From: CBDBBY01 sp965205055
GTDB lineage: Bacteria > Pseudomonadota > Alphaproteobacteria > Rhodobacterales > Rhodobacteraceae
DNA: 64,000 bases
NCBI GenBank assembly: GCA_965205055.1
Contig: OZ242030.1
Coordinates: 2,542,001-2,606,000, forward strand
Direction of reading: 5' to 3'
Shown: positions 46,171-55,402 of the stretch, in pieces
Numbering within the stretch: position 1 is the stretch's first letter
Layout: each line of letters starts with the position of its first letter
Translations under genes and position numbers: made by a program
Notes under the pieces: generated by a model
Database searches by the model: none
What the model saw: the letters and a program-made list of their open reading frames with translations, nothing else
What the model was told of the DNA's origin: nothing

Positions 46171-47273
46171 AGATCACCCGCATCTCGGTCTATCAAGTCG
46201 ACTTGCCGCTCGAGCACCCCTATTGGCTGTCCGGCGGGCGGCTGAAATTTGAAGTCCTGGACGCCACACTGGTGAAAGTCGAAACCGACGCGGGGATCAC
46301 GGGCTGGGGAGAAGGCACGCCCTGGGGGCATACTTATGTGCCCGCCCATGGCCCGGGCATCCGTGCGGGAATCGAGACGATGGCACCCTTCATCACGGGT
46401 CTTGATCCGCGCCGCTTGCTGGAGGTCGAGCGGGCGATGGATCTGGCGCTGCCAGGCCATCTTTATGCGAAAGGCCCGATAGATATGGCCTGCTGGGACA
46501 TCGCAGGCCAAGCGGCCGGCCTGCCGATTGCCGACCTTATGGGGGGCGGGTCGCGGACGCCGCGCCCGATCGCATCGTCAGTCGGGGCGAAGACCGTGGA
46601 GGAAACCCGCGCCGCGATGGATCGCTACCGCCGGCGCGGCTATATCGCACACTCGGTCAAGATTGGCGGGAATGTTGAGCGTGACATCGCGCGGGTGCGC
46701 GATGTCGAGAACATCCGCCGCGAGGGTGAGATCGTGCTTTATGACGTCAACCGCGGCTGGACCCGGCAGCAAGCGCTGCGGGTGATGTCCGCCTGCGAAG
46801 ATTTGAAAGTGGCGTTTGAGCAGCCCTGCGAAACGCTGGATGACATTGCGGCCATTTCCGGCAAGCACGCCGCGCCCGTGTCGGTGGACGAGTCCCTTGT
46901 GACGCTGCAGGACGCCGTCCGCATCGCGCGCGATGGGTTGGCCGAAATCTTCGGCATCAAGCTCAACCGCGTCGGCGGTCTGACCAAAGCCGCCCGCATG
47001 CGCGACATTGCTTTGGCCCACGGGATCGACATGTTCGTGATGGCCACAGGCGGATCCGTGCTGGCGGATGCAGAGGCATTGCATCTGGCCGCAACCATTC
47101 CCGATGCCAACTGCCGCGCGGTTTGGGCCTGTCAAGACATGGTGACAGTAGATATCGCGGCAGGACGCGGCCCGCGCAACATTGACGGCCGTCTCCACCT
47201 GCCGGAGAAGCCGGGGCTCGGCGTTCATCCCGACGAGGACGCGCTGGGCGACCCGCGCGCGGCGTACTCATGA
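46167..47273 (+). CDS. Enolase-superfamily enzyme, MLE-type (possible hydroxyproline dehydratase)
   Basis: 368 residues, same fold as its neighbours but distinct sequence. Active-site parts: AHSVKIGGN (Lys), LYDVNRGW (Asp), AFEQPC (Glu), SVDESL (Asp/Glu), EIFGIKLNRVGG (second Lys). Enzymes of this subgroup include cis-3-hydroxy-L-proline dehydratases and racemases. The middle of three tandem paralogues, each linked by ATGA overlap, it probably acts on a demethylated intermediate. Specific reaction not assignable. Confidence 0.8.
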   Translation: MKITRISVYQVDLPLEHPYWLSGGRLKFEVLDATLVKVETDAGITGWGEGTPWGHTYVPAHGPGIRAGIETMAPFITGLDPRRLLEVERAMDLALPGHLYAKGPIDMACWDIAGQAAGLPIADLMGGGSRTPRPIASSVGAKTVEETRAAMDRYRRRGYIAHSVKIGGNVERDIARVRDVENIRREGEIVLYDVNRGWTRQQALRVMSACEDLKVAFEQPCETLDDIAAISGKHAAPVSVDESLVTLQDAVRIARDGLAEIFGIKLNRVGGLTKAARMRDIALAHGIDMFVMATGGSVLADAEALHLAATIPDANCRAVWACQDMVTVDIAAGRGPRNIDGRLHLPEKPGLGVHPDEDALGDPRAAYS

Positions 47274-48373
47274 AGGTAACGGGCATCACCCTATGGTCCG
47301 TCGGCCTGACCAGCCGCGAAACCTACTATATGGCCGAGGGCAAGACTTGCGATACGGTCAAAACCCACGTGCTTTGTCTGGAAACCGACACCGGTCTGAA
47401 AGGCTGGGGAGAGGTTTGCCCAATTCCGCACTACCTGCCCGCATTTGCGGACGGCGTGCCGAGCGCGATCGCTGAAATGGCTCCCGAAATCCTCGGCGTT
47501 TCACCCTATGGGGTCGACGCGCCGATGCGCAAGCTTGACAGTTTCTTGCTGGGCCATCTCCACGCCAAATCAATCGTCGACATGGCGCTGTGGGACCTGT
47601 TCGGACAGGCGACCGGGCAACCGCTGCATGCGCTGCTGGGAGGACGCACGCGGAAGGACATGCCGCTTTATCATTCCATAACCTGCATCGCTCCCGACGA
47701 TATGGCGCGGATCGCCAAAGAGGCCCATGCCACGGGCATCCGCCAGTTTCAGGTCAAGCTCGGCGCGGATGCGGATTGGCAGGCGGATGCCGAACGATTG
47801 ATCAAAGTGCGGGAGGCGGCAGGCGATGGTCCGCTTGTCTATGGCGATTGGAACTGCGGCGCGACGAAACTGCAAGCGACGCGCACGGGCCGGGCCGCGG
47901 CGCATTTGGACATCATGCTGGAACAGCCCTGCAAAACGCTCGAGGACTGCGCGGCGGTCCGTCAAGCCACCGGCCTGCCCATGAAAATCGACGAATGCGC
48001 ATGCGATCCGGCGTCTCTGATTCGTGCGTGCGAGCTGGGCTGTCTGGACGCTGTTGCCCTGAAACTTTCAAAATTCGGCGGCCTTTCTGCCATGCGTCGC
48101 GCGCGCGACCTTGCAGTGCATCTCGGGGCCGAAATTTGCGCGGAATGCACTTGGGGTTCCGACATCGTAACGGCCGCCGCCTTGCATTTTGCCGCCTCCA
48201 CGCCGCAAGGCGCGCTGCTCAATACATGCGATCTCAGCTCCTATGTCGAACCGCGTTTGTGCCCCGACGCCCCGGTGCGCGCGCAAGGCCGGATCGCGCC
48301 GCCCGACGGACCGGGCCTTGGCGTCGCCCCTGATCCGGGCGTCCTTGGAACCCCGATTCTGGAGATCGTCTGA
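47270..48373 (+). CDS. Enolase-superfamily enzyme, MLE-type, third tandem paralogue
   Basis: 367 residues. Conserved parts: QFQVKLGADADW (Lys), VYGDWNCGA (Asp), MLEQPC (Glu), KIDECA (Asp/Glu), DAVALKLSKFGGLSAMRR (Lys). It is closer to the first paralogue in the LEQPCKTLEDC block than to the second. Could be another racemase/epimerase or dehydratase in the same pathway. The aminotransferase gene starts at the next base after its stop. Confidence 0.8.
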   Translation: MKVTGITLWSVGLTSRETYYMAEGKTCDTVKTHVLCLETDTGLKGWGEVCPIPHYLPAFADGVPSAIAEMAPEILGVSPYGVDAPMRKLDSFLLGHLHAKSIVDMALWDLFGQATGQPLHALLGGRTRKDMPLYHSITCIAPDDMARIAKEAHATGIRQFQVKLGADADWQADAERLIKVREAAGDGPLVYGDWNCGATKLQATRTGRAAAHLDIMLEQPCKTLEDCAAVRQATGLPMKIDECACDPASLIRACELGCLDAVALKLSKFGGLSAMRRARDLAVHLGAEICAECTWGSDIVTAAALHFAASTPQGALLNTCDLSSYVEPRLCPDAPVRAQGRIAPPDGPGLGVAPDPGVLGTPILEIV

Positions 48374-49657
48374 ATGATGCGAAAGCTGAACTCGCAATCT
48401 GAATGGATTTCGCGCGCGCGCGCGGTTCTTCCCGCCGGAGGCTTCGGCAATTTCGACCCCGGGATCGTGATCGCCGAAGGCCGGGGCAGCCGCGTTTGGG
48501 ACGAGGACGGCAATGAATACATCGACTACCTGATCGGATCCGGCCCGATGCTCTTGGGTCATGGCCACCCGGAAGTGATGGAAGCCGTTCTGGAGCAATT
48601 GCCCAAAGGCACGACGTTCTTCGCCAACAACAGCAAAGGAATCGAGCTGGCCGAGGCGATCACGGAGGCCGTCCCCTGCTGCGAGCAGGTGCGCTTCGTG
48701 GCTTCGGGCGGCGAGGCCGACATGTACGCCATTCGTCTTGCCCGCGCCTGCACGGGCCGCGATAAAATCCTGAAATTCGAAGGCGGGTATCACGGCATGA
48801 GCTCCGAAGCGCAGATGAGCCTCGCGCCCGCCAAACTTGTGAACTTCCCCCAAGCCGTTCCCGACAGCGCGGGCATCCCGCAAGGCGTCGCCGATCAAAT
48901 GCTGATCGCGCCTTTCAACGACCTCGCGGCGGTCGAGGCGCTGCTGGCGGAACACGATGATGTCGCCGCAATCATTGCGGAGCCGTTGCAGCGCGTCGTC
49001 CCCGCCGATCCGGGCTATCTGCAGGGCCTGCGCGATCTTTGCGACAAATACCGTATCCTGTTGATTTTCGATGAAATCGTGACGGGGTTCCGCATGGCTT
49101 ACGGCGGGGCGCAAGAGCGCTACGGGGTGACGCCCGACATCTGCACCTTGGGCAAAATCATCGGCGGCGGCTTCGCATTGGCCGCTCTAGGCGCGAGCGC
49201 CGAGATCATGCGGCATTTCGACAAATCCATCGTTGGCGCGGACAATTGGCTGATGCAGCTCGGCACCTTGTCGGGAAATCCGATCGCCGCCGCAGCCGGC
49301 CTCAAGACGATGGAAGTTTTGCGTCGCGACGGAAGCTACGATCAGCTCAGAACGACAGGCCGAACCCTCAAAATGATGCAGTCGGACGCGCTTTCACAGG
49401 CCGGAATCGCCCATCAGATCTGCGGGGACGACACGCTGTTCGACATCTTCTTCACGAACGCCCCTTGCCGGGATTTCCGCACGGCGAAGCACGACGATCC
49501 GCAACGGAATGCCATCTACAACGACGTCTTGCGAAAACACGGCGTGTTCAAGTCTCCGGGAAAGCTCTACCCATCCTTGGCGATCACGGATGCCGATCTT
49601 GAACAGAGCAAGGACGCTGCATGGGCGGCGGCGCAATCGCTTGCGTCAACATTTTAG
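48374..49657 (+). CDS. Class III aminotransferase (glutamate-1-semialdehyde-aminomutase-like)
   Basis: 427 residues, PLP-dependent. Motifs: DEDGNEYIDYLIGSGPMLLGHGHP near residue 45, GGEADMYAIRLARA near 115, YHGMSSEA near 140, IFDEIVTGFR near 235 and the Schiff-base lysine in TLGKIIGGGF near 260. As the last gene of the island it may transaminate an amino or semialdehyde product of ring opening. A scrap of a related gene lies at 50.74-50.84 kb. Confidence 0.88.
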   Translation: MMRKLNSQSEWISRARAVLPAGGFGNFDPGIVIAEGRGSRVWDEDGNEYIDYLIGSGPMLLGHGHPEVMEAVLEQLPKGTTFFANNSKGIELAEAITEAVPCCEQVRFVASGGEADMYAIRLARACTGRDKILKFEGGYHGMSSEAQMSLAPAKLVNFPQAVPDSAGIPQGVADQMLIAPFNDLAAVEALLAEHDDVAAIIAEPLQRVVPADPGYLQGLRDLCDKYRILLIFDEIVTGFRMAYGGAQERYGVTPDICTLGKIIGGGFALAALGASAEIMRHFDKSIVGADNWLMQLGTLSGNPIAAAAGLKTMEVLRRDGSYDQLRTTGRTLKMMQSDALSQAGIAHQICGDDTLFDIFFTNAPCRDFRTAKHDDPQRNAIYNDVLRKHGVFKSPGKLYPSLAITDADLEQSKDAAWAAAQSLASTF

Positions 49658-49671
49658 CTGACGATAGTGTG

Positions 49672-49692
49672 ATGCCCGATGCCAGCGGGCAT
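49672..49692 (+). terminator. Hairpin after the aminotransferase gene
   Basis: ATGCCCG (49672-49678), seven bases, CGGGCAT (49686-49692), 15 bp past the stop. No T tract follows, so a factor-independent terminator is uncertain. Confidence 0.3.
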
Positions 49693-49840
49693 GCGCAAGC
49701 CAACGGTCGGTTCTCAATGCGGTAGAGCCACTGCGTCGACGACGCTCCGCTTTCGACGCTGCTTCGCAGTCGGGACGTCGTGCAGCATCAGCTACCTTTT
49801 GCTTCACACCGTCTTCAGCAGATTATTGCGGAAGGCGCCA

Positions 49841-50140
49841 TCACACGAGCTGAAGCTCCAGCCGCCGACCTACGACACGCGCCGCTTTGATGACGGTCCC
49901 GAGAGTCACGCCTTCATGCTCAGGATCCAGAAGGCGGTCCACTTGACTGCGGCTGGTTTGCATCTGTCGCGCCAGCGCTGCCTTGGTGATCTTCCTCGCC
50001 TTCATTTCCTTGGCCAGCTGGCATGCGAGCACTCGTTTGACCGCGAGTTCGGTCACCTCGTCGAGAATACCTTCGTCCTCGAGGAAGTCATCAAACGAAC
50101 TTCCGACGCCACCAGCTTCGATCTCATGTTTGCTCATCAT
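49841..50140 (-). CDS. higA: HigA-type XRE antitoxin
   Basis: 99 residues. An acidic N-terminal part precedes the HTH at about residues 42-85: AKEMKARKITKAALARQMQTSRSQVDRLLDP. Start overlaps the toxin stop by four bases, in the toxin-first order of higBA operons. With the toxin frameshifted it is likely an orphan. Confidence 0.82.
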   Translation of the reverse strand: MMSKHEIEAGGVGSSFDDFLEDEGILDEVTELAVKRVLACQLAKEMKARKITKAALARQMQTSRSQVDRLLDPEHEGVTLGTVIKAARVVGRRLELQLV

Positions 50141-50492
50141 TTTGCTCCATTCAGGCGCTTCATCGCGAGATCCAGATCCTTGGCTGGCGCCTTTTGCGTC
50201 TTCTTGACGATTCCATGCAGCAAGACCATGGCCCCATCATGTTCGCAAAAGAATACTCGCGCGATCCGACCACCGGATATATCTGCACGAACTTCCCAAA
50301 GACTCTTTCTTCCACTCACCGGACGACATGCAGGCATGCTTATTGGCAGCCGCATTCGACAGTTTTGACAGCAACTCCAATTGTCTTTCGGTTTTCTGCG
50401 CCTAAACCCGGCAGCCAGTCCCGAACAGGTTCGGAACCATTGTCTTTTCTGAAGAAAGAGGCAGGCAATCGCTTCATCTCTCTCGCATTCAT
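50137..50492 (-). pseudogene. higB: HigB/Gp49-like toxin with a single-base deletion
   Basis: First frame: MKRLPASFFRKDNGSEPVRDWL and then ENRKTIGVAVKTVECG, ending in a stop. Next frame: PISMPACRPVSGRKSLWEV, RADISGGRIARVFFCEHDG and AMVLLHGIVKKTQKAPAKDL to the end. The two parts together are the full Gp49/HigB pattern. The break falls at the Trp-Pro codon pair (family TVEFGWPIGMP): GGC TG- CCA ATA, so one G is missing. ATG at 50477 or 50492 could be the start. Confidence 0.75.
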
Positions 50493-50529
50493 ATGTACCT
50501 TTTTTGGTGCTTCTGTCAATGTACTGCAG

Positions 50530-50695
50530 ATAATTTTTGCCGAAGGAGGTCCGAATCGGATCATCAAGCCGGAGAAGATCGTAGCATGGCAAGAACTGGA
50601 CCGAGAATTCCTGTCGATCAGCGCGATCACGCGACGGACAAGCACGGACCGGAAAACGATCCGCAAACTTTCGGGTCGAGGTCTCACGGACAAAA
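50530..50695 (+). mobile_element. IS21 fragment: 5' end of istA
   Basis: Matches the start of istA in the complete copy, including the upstream TTTTTGCCGAAGGAGG ribosome-site stretch and the HTH reading LSISAITRRTSTDRKTIRKL. It breaks off after about 45 codons. A third trace of IS21 in the window. Confidence 0.7.
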
Positions 50696-50724
50696 TCGGA
50701 ACGTACGCGGACATCCGCCGAAAG

Positions 50725-50845
50725 CGTCTTGGCCGCCCTTTGCGGCGTTTGAAGCATTGTTGGCTGAACGCAAAGACGTCTCCGCTATTGTTGCGGAGCC
50801 GCTGCAGCGAATCATTCCCGCCGACCCGGGCTATCTGCATAAAGA
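50725..50845 (+). pseudogene. Class III aminotransferase fragment
   Basis: FEALLAERKDVSAIVAEPLQ then RIIPADPGYL matches residues ~185-215 of the aminotransferase at 48374 (ALLAEHDDVAAIIAEPLQ, RVVPADPGYL), but differs enough in bases to come from a related gene rather than a recent copy. It is sandwiched between transposase scraps. Confidence 0.65.
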
Positions 50846-51107
50846 GATGGATGGAAGACGGCTTCCGCTGCCTGAACATGGATCCTCTTCAGGAGCGGCG
50901 GCGGGCCGATCTGCGCAAGCTGGCGGCATGACAAGCTTGCCGTTCGGTCCAAGCATCTTCGCCCGCGTCAAACGCATCCTCGGGCCGGGCCGCCTCCGAT
51001 TACGAGGCCCCTGTGGCGTCCAGAATGAATTCGCCCTCGCAGCAATCGCCCAAAACCTCCGGAAACTGGCCAAGCTCAAGCCGATGGCGACAGCCGCAGG
51101 GTCGTGA
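50846..51107 (+). pseudogene. Transposase C-terminal scrap (IS1182/IS5-like)
   Basis: The frame gives ARVKRILGPGRLRLRGPCG then VQNEFALAAIAQNLRKLAKL, the end pattern of IS1182-type transposases (RLRGLxGxxxEFxLxxxAQNLRKL). The part before it is not recognisable. Family assignment from memory, moderate certainty. Confidence 0.5.
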
Positions 51108-51444
51108 GGCGCGCGGGTCTCCGGCATCCAAGAAAACCAACGCCGTAGCTCGCAGACATGCTCCAAATCCAGCGACTTCTTTAACGAAATCAGCCCAATC
51201 CGGAGGTGTAGAGATCTCGCTGCAAGCGCAAGCAGCACGACTCATTTCCGCAGGCGTTCAGATTTCGGCGCCGCAGGGCAGCAGCAAGGCCTGAAGTTCG
51301 TCGACGGTGCAGCGAATCTCAGATCGCTAATTTGCAGGCCCCACAGAGAAGTCGACTTTCTATACCAGTTGCCGACCATATCGCTTGGGGGCGTCAAAGC
51401 TAAGTTTGGCCGCGTCCCTTGTGAAACCTTGCGATGCCGTTGTC
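51108..51444. other. Gene-free stretch downstream of the amidase
   Basis: No supported frame or hairpin. Confidence 0.3.
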
Positions 51445-52854
51445 TCACACGATGCGCACAGGCGGACGTCCAAATTGCTCCAGACCCGACCCGAGCACAC
51501 GCTCGATCTGAAGCGCAATGGCCAACGCTTTTTCCTCTTGGCCGTTTGCAGTTATCAGATGTAGTCCAACGGGAATTCCACACGCATCCATCCCGGCCGG
51601 GATCGATGTCGCGTTGAGTTGCAGCAGGCTTGGAATATAGGTGTTGCGGACCCCAAGTGCGTTGGCTTTCTCATAGCTGACAAGATCCGCAACCTCGGAG
51701 ACCAGAGGCGCCGTGATCGGAACCGTTGGCGTGACAACTGCATCGACCGAAAGCAGTCGCTCACCGGCACTTCGGGCAAGGGTGCCCAGTTTCATGAGGT
51801 TGCGCAGATACTCCACCGCCGTCTGATCAGGCTTGTCGCTGCCGCTCATGCGGCCGCCAAGATAGGGATGAAGAATCTCTATGAATTCGGGCAGTTCTGC
51901 AGTCAGAAACGCATAGAATTCGGACGCAACGACACCCCCGTTGCGTACGACCTCGTAAGCCTGATCGACTTCGGGGATTTCCAGATCGACCAGAATCGCG
52001 CCTTTGGATTCGAGTTTGCTCAACGCTTCCTGAAGGCTTTCAGCGATGCCCGGAGAACAGTCATCCCAGAAATGGTTGGCGCATATGCCAATACGCAACC
52101 CCTCAACTCCCGACTGTCGTTCGGCCCGGTCAAGAATGCTGTCGTCGGGGTGCGGATCGAGACTGCGGAAGACCTCGATCGCGTCAGCGACGGTACGGGT
52201 CAGAAAGCCGGGCGTGTCCAGCGTTTGCGTCAGTGGAACCACGCCATCGACGGACCATCGTCCGAAGGTCAGCTTCATGCCGACCGTTCCGGTCATGGCG
52301 GCAGGGCGCCGGACCGATCCGCTGGTGTCGGTGGCCAGTGCGAAATGGGCGGTACCGTCCAGCAGCGAGACACCGGCCCCGCTGGAACTGCCACCTGCCA
52401 GCCGGTGATGATCGACGTCCCATGGATTGCGCGGGATCGGTCCGTGGCAGACCGCGCCGATCCCGCCATAGGCGAATTCGTCAGTATAGGTTTTGCCGAG
52501 GATCGGGCAAAGTTGCCGACGCAAAGCCCCGATAACGGGACCTTCCTTATTGAACCGTTCCGGCAATGCCTTGGCGGCCCCGGCGTAAAGTGGTGCGGAT
52601 TTCAGGGCAAAATTGTCCTTCACACTGCAAGGTATGCCCTGCAACGCGCCCAAAGTGTTCCCGCTTGACCGCGCAATGTCTGCGGCATCGGCCGTCGCTG
52701 CAGCGGTTTCGGACAGCCATATCCTGTACCCATCAAGGTAGTCGGAAACGCGCGCGTAAGCGGCCTGAGCTTCTTCCGCGAGATCTTTGGACCTGATCTG
52801 CCCGTCGTCGAGTTTTTGGATCAGAGTTTGCAAAGTGGGATAGTCTGCCTGCAT
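51445..52854 (-). CDS. Amidase-signature family hydrolase
   Basis: 469 residues. Catalytic Lys in GIPCSVKDNFA near residue 80; the amidase signature HRLAGGSSSGAGVSLL near 150 with the cis-Ser, and nucleophile Ser in ATDTSGSVRRPA near 175 (usually DTGGS). C-terminal SIPAGMDACGIPVGLHLI is typical of amidase/GatA homologues. It is divergent from the broken XRE-cupin regulator and the amino-acid ABC operon, so it probably releases ammonia from an amide related to that substrate. Confidence 0.9.
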   Translation of the reverse strand: MQADYPTLQTLIQKLDDGQIRSKDLAEEAQAAYARVSDYLDGYRIWLSETAAATADAADIARSSGNTLGALQGIPCSVKDNFALKSAPLYAGAAKALPERFNKEGPVIGALRRQLCPILGKTYTDEFAYGGIGAVCHGPIPRNPWDVDHHRLAGGSSSGAGVSLLDGTAHFALATDTSGSVRRPAAMTGTVGMKLTFGRWSVDGVVPLTQTLDTPGFLTRTVADAIEVFRSLDPHPDDSILDRAERQSGVEGLRIGICANHFWDDCSPGIAESLQEALSKLESKGAILVDLEIPEVDQAYEVVRNGGVVASEFYAFLTAELPEFIEILHPYLGGRMSGSDKPDQTAVEYLRNLMKLGTLARSAGERLLSVDAVVTPTVPITAPLVSEVADLVSYEKANALGVRNTYIPSLLQLNATSIPAGMDACGIPVGLHLITANGQEEKALAIALQIERVLGSGLEQFGRPPVRIV

Positions 52855-52989
52855 GATTGCCTGATCCAGAATTCACCAATGTGAACGAAACGTACAATTT
52901 GCCTATTGTCTTTGGCAATAAACAAATTTCGGGTTTTGTTTGCTGCTGCCGATGCGACTGATATCACGGTTGCACTAAATCCTGACCGT

Positions 52990-53651
52990 AGAACGAGGCT
53001 TGAGGCATTGAAGAACCTGATCGAGAACGTGGGAGAACTGGTGCGTGCATTGCGATTGCTGCAGAAAATCAGCCGGCGCACCATGGCCGAACGCATTGAC
53101 CGTTCCTCCACGTTTCTCAGTCAGCTTGAGCGCAATATCTCGAGGCCGTCGCTGAAGGATATCTATGCGATCGCTGGAGCTCTGAACCGGCCGGCATCCC
53201 TTTCCTGCAGGATGTTCCGCTCGGCCCGCCTGAAGAAAAAGGCCATGCCGTGCGAAAAAAACACCGGCGCAGAATGGAAAGTCAGGGGATAATCGCCGAG
53301 ATACTGTCCCCAAAGCTCAGCAAGGGTGTGGATTTCAACCAGACGACTTTTCTGCCGCTGGCGCGCACGGAGCAGAAGAAATGCGATCAGCCCGGGTTCG
53401 AAACCGGCGTACTGGTCTCGGGTCAGTCGCAAATGCATCTCGAGGGTCGATCTTCTGACCGGAACGCTGGCGATTCCCATTCCCTGCGGGTGGATGAGGC
53501 GCATTTCTCCATCAACCCGTCGCTCGACCATCCTGCGGTTCCGGTCTGGACAGTGACTTACCTTCAATCACGCGATTCACGGCGTAATCCCAAGGCGTTC
53601 GGGTTCGGACCTCGGTCGAACGTCGATTGCGATGGCTTCTGTAAACATTGA
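52990..53651 (+). pseudogene. XRE-cupin (PuuR-like) regulator, frameshifted
   Basis: HTH part in one frame: ENVGELVRALRLLQKISRRTMAERIDRSSTFLSQLERNISRPSLKDIYAIAGAL-type pattern (about 53015-53180). The linker and cupin sit in another frame: IPFLQDVPLGPPEEKGHAV, then PGFETGVLVSGQSQMHL, DRNAGDSHSLRVDEAHF and VPVWTVTYL. A single shift near 53180 separates them. Such regulators control polyamine and amino-acid catabolic genes; here it lies between the divergent amidase and ABC operon and would have controlled one or both. Confidence 0.7.
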
Positions 53652-53799
53652 CGCTAATTTGTTCGCGAATGTGTTGACTGAAATGCGTATGAGTGAAACT
53701 ATCCCGCATGCGGAGCGCGAAAAGAACAGTGTTCTTGCCGGAAGATCCGGCGCCGCGGTCCCGCACCGAATGTGAACTTGAGCGTACGGGAGAACAACA

Positions 53800-54621
53800 A
53801 TGTTCAAGAGGTTTTCAGGCATAGCGCTTGTCGCGACCGCCCTGACTGTGGCGGCATCGCAAGATGCGGCTGCCGACAAGCTGGATGATATCATCGCCTC
53901 GGGCGAGTTGCGCTGCAGCGTCACTCTGGATTTTCCGCCGATTGGCTTCCGCGATGAAAACAACGAACCCGCGGGTTTCGATGTTGACTACTGCAAGGAT
54001 CTGGCCGCCTCGCTCGGAGTTGAACCGGTCGTTGTCGAAACGCCTTGGGCAGATCGCATCCCCGCGCTGATTTCCAATCGCGCCGATGTCTCTATCGCCG
54101 CGGCCTCGGACACGCTGGAGCGAGCGCAAACCGTCGGGTTTTCGATCCCTTACATGGCCTATATCTATCAGGTTGGCTTGCAGGCGGATTCCGATATTCA
54201 GTCCTTTGACGATCTGAAGGGCCGCACCGTTGGCACGGTTGTCAGCACAACCAATGAAGGCTTCATGCTGGAACAGCTGGAAGCCTGGGGTGATGAGGCC
54301 GGCGATCACCTGTCCCTGCAGTCTGAGGCGGATATGTTCCTTGCGCTTCAACAAGGCCGTGTCGACGCCATTGTGTCCAGCAACACAACCGTGGCGAATT
54401 TTGTCGCCAATCCCGATTTCGACAATATCGCAGTCGGCCCGGCGGCGCCGTTTCCCATCGATGTCGTCGGCATCATGGCGCCCCGCCAGGAATATGGGCT
54501 TCTGCGCTATCTCGATCTGTTTGTGAACCGTCAAGTGCGCAGCGGACGATATCAGGAGCTTTATGACAAATGGGTTGGCGGAGAAGCGCCCAACCTTGCG
54601 ATCCCCGGCGTGCATCGCTGA
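53800..54621 (+). CDS. Polar amino-acid ABC transporter substrate-binding protein
   Basis: 273 residues. Signal peptide MFKRFSGIALVATALTVAASQDAAA, cleavage near residue 25. SBP family 3 blocks: GELRCSVTLDFPPIGFRDENN, GFDVDYCKDLAASLG, ALISNRADVSIAAASDT, LKGRTVGTVVSTTNE. Binds an amino acid or related zwitterion in the periplasm. A perfect hairpin follows before the permease genes. Confidence 0.92.
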   Translation: MFKRFSGIALVATALTVAASQDAAADKLDDIIASGELRCSVTLDFPPIGFRDENNEPAGFDVDYCKDLAASLGVEPVVVETPWADRIPALISNRADVSIAAASDTLERAQTVGFSIPYMAYIYQVGLQADSDIQSFDDLKGRTVGTVVSTTNEGFMLEQLEAWGDEAGDHLSLQSEADMFLALQQGRVDAIVSSNTTVANFVANPDFDNIAVGPAAPFPIDVVGIMAPRQEYGLLRYLDLFVNRQVRSGRYQELYDKWVGGEAPNLAIPGVHR

Positions 54622-54648
54622 ACCGAAAGCTCGTTCTGAACCCTTGCG

Positions 54649-54669
54649 GAGCCCCGGTTTCCGGGGCTC
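54649..54669 (+). terminator. Hairpin between binding-protein and permease genes
   Basis: GAGCCCCGG (54649-54657), TTT loop, CCGGGGCTC (54661-54669): a perfect 9-bp stem 27 bp after the stop, without a long T tract. Typical of binding-protein operons, where it sets higher expression of the binding protein over the membrane parts. Confidence 0.6.
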
Positions 54670-54702
54670 TCTCACGGCAACGCACCGCGCGTAGGGAGGC
54701 GC

Positions 54703-55401
54703 ATGGAAAGCCTGTTTGATTGGCTGCCCAGTCTGGACATTGCCTATACGTTCCATTGGCGTACCGTCTGGAAAGCATTCCCGAAAATGCTGGACGGCGC
54801 GTGGATTACCTTTCAGATCGCCGTGCTGTCGATGGTCTTCGGCACGGCGATCGCGTTGTTTCTGGCGGTGGCCCGGTTGCGGGAACGTGGCATTCTGTAC
54901 CAACTGGCAACAGCCTGGGTCGAGGTTGCTCGAAACACACCCGCGCTGTTTCAGATCTACATGGCGTTTTTCGGGCTGGGTGCCTTTGGCATTTTCCTAA
55001 GTTCCTACACGGCGGTGCTGGCCGCGATTACCTTCAACAATGCGGGATACCTGACCGAGGTGCTGCGCGGCGGGTTCAAAGGCATACCCAAAACGCAGAT
55101 GTCCGCCGGCAAATCGCTGGGCATGACCTCGTTTCAGACCTATCTCTATATCATCGTGCCGCAGGTTCTGCGGGCGGTTTATTACCCGATCACCAACCAG
55201 ATGATCTGGGCGTTGCTCACCACCTCGCTGGGTATGGTGGTCGGGTTGCAGGAACTTGCCGGGGTAACGCAGACGGAACAGGGGCGCACCTTCCGCACCT
55301 TCGAATTCTTCATCGTCGCCGGTGTCATGTACTACATTATGGCCAAACTGATCATGCTGCTGGCGCATCTGATCGGCTGGCGCCTGCTGAGGAACCGGTG
55401 A
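54703..55401 (+). CDS. Amino-acid ABC transporter permease (HisM/GlnP type)
   Basis: 232 residues, about five membrane helices. WITFQIAVLSMVFGTAIAL in helix one; EVLRGGFKGIPKTQMSAGKSLGMT is the ATPase-contacting EAA loop. Followed after one base by the second permease. Confidence 0.92.
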   Translation: MESLFDWLPSLDIAYTFHWRTVWKAFPKMLDGAWITFQIAVLSMVFGTAIALFLAVARLRERGILYQLATAWVEVARNTPALFQIYMAFFGLGAFGIFLSSYTAVLAAITFNNAGYLTEVLRGGFKGIPKTQMSAGKSLGMTSFQTYLYIIVPQVLRAVYYPITNQMIWALLTTSLGMVVGLQELAGVTQTEQGRTFRTFEFFIVAGVMYYIMAKLIMLLAHLIGWRLLRNR

Positions 55402-55402
55402 C

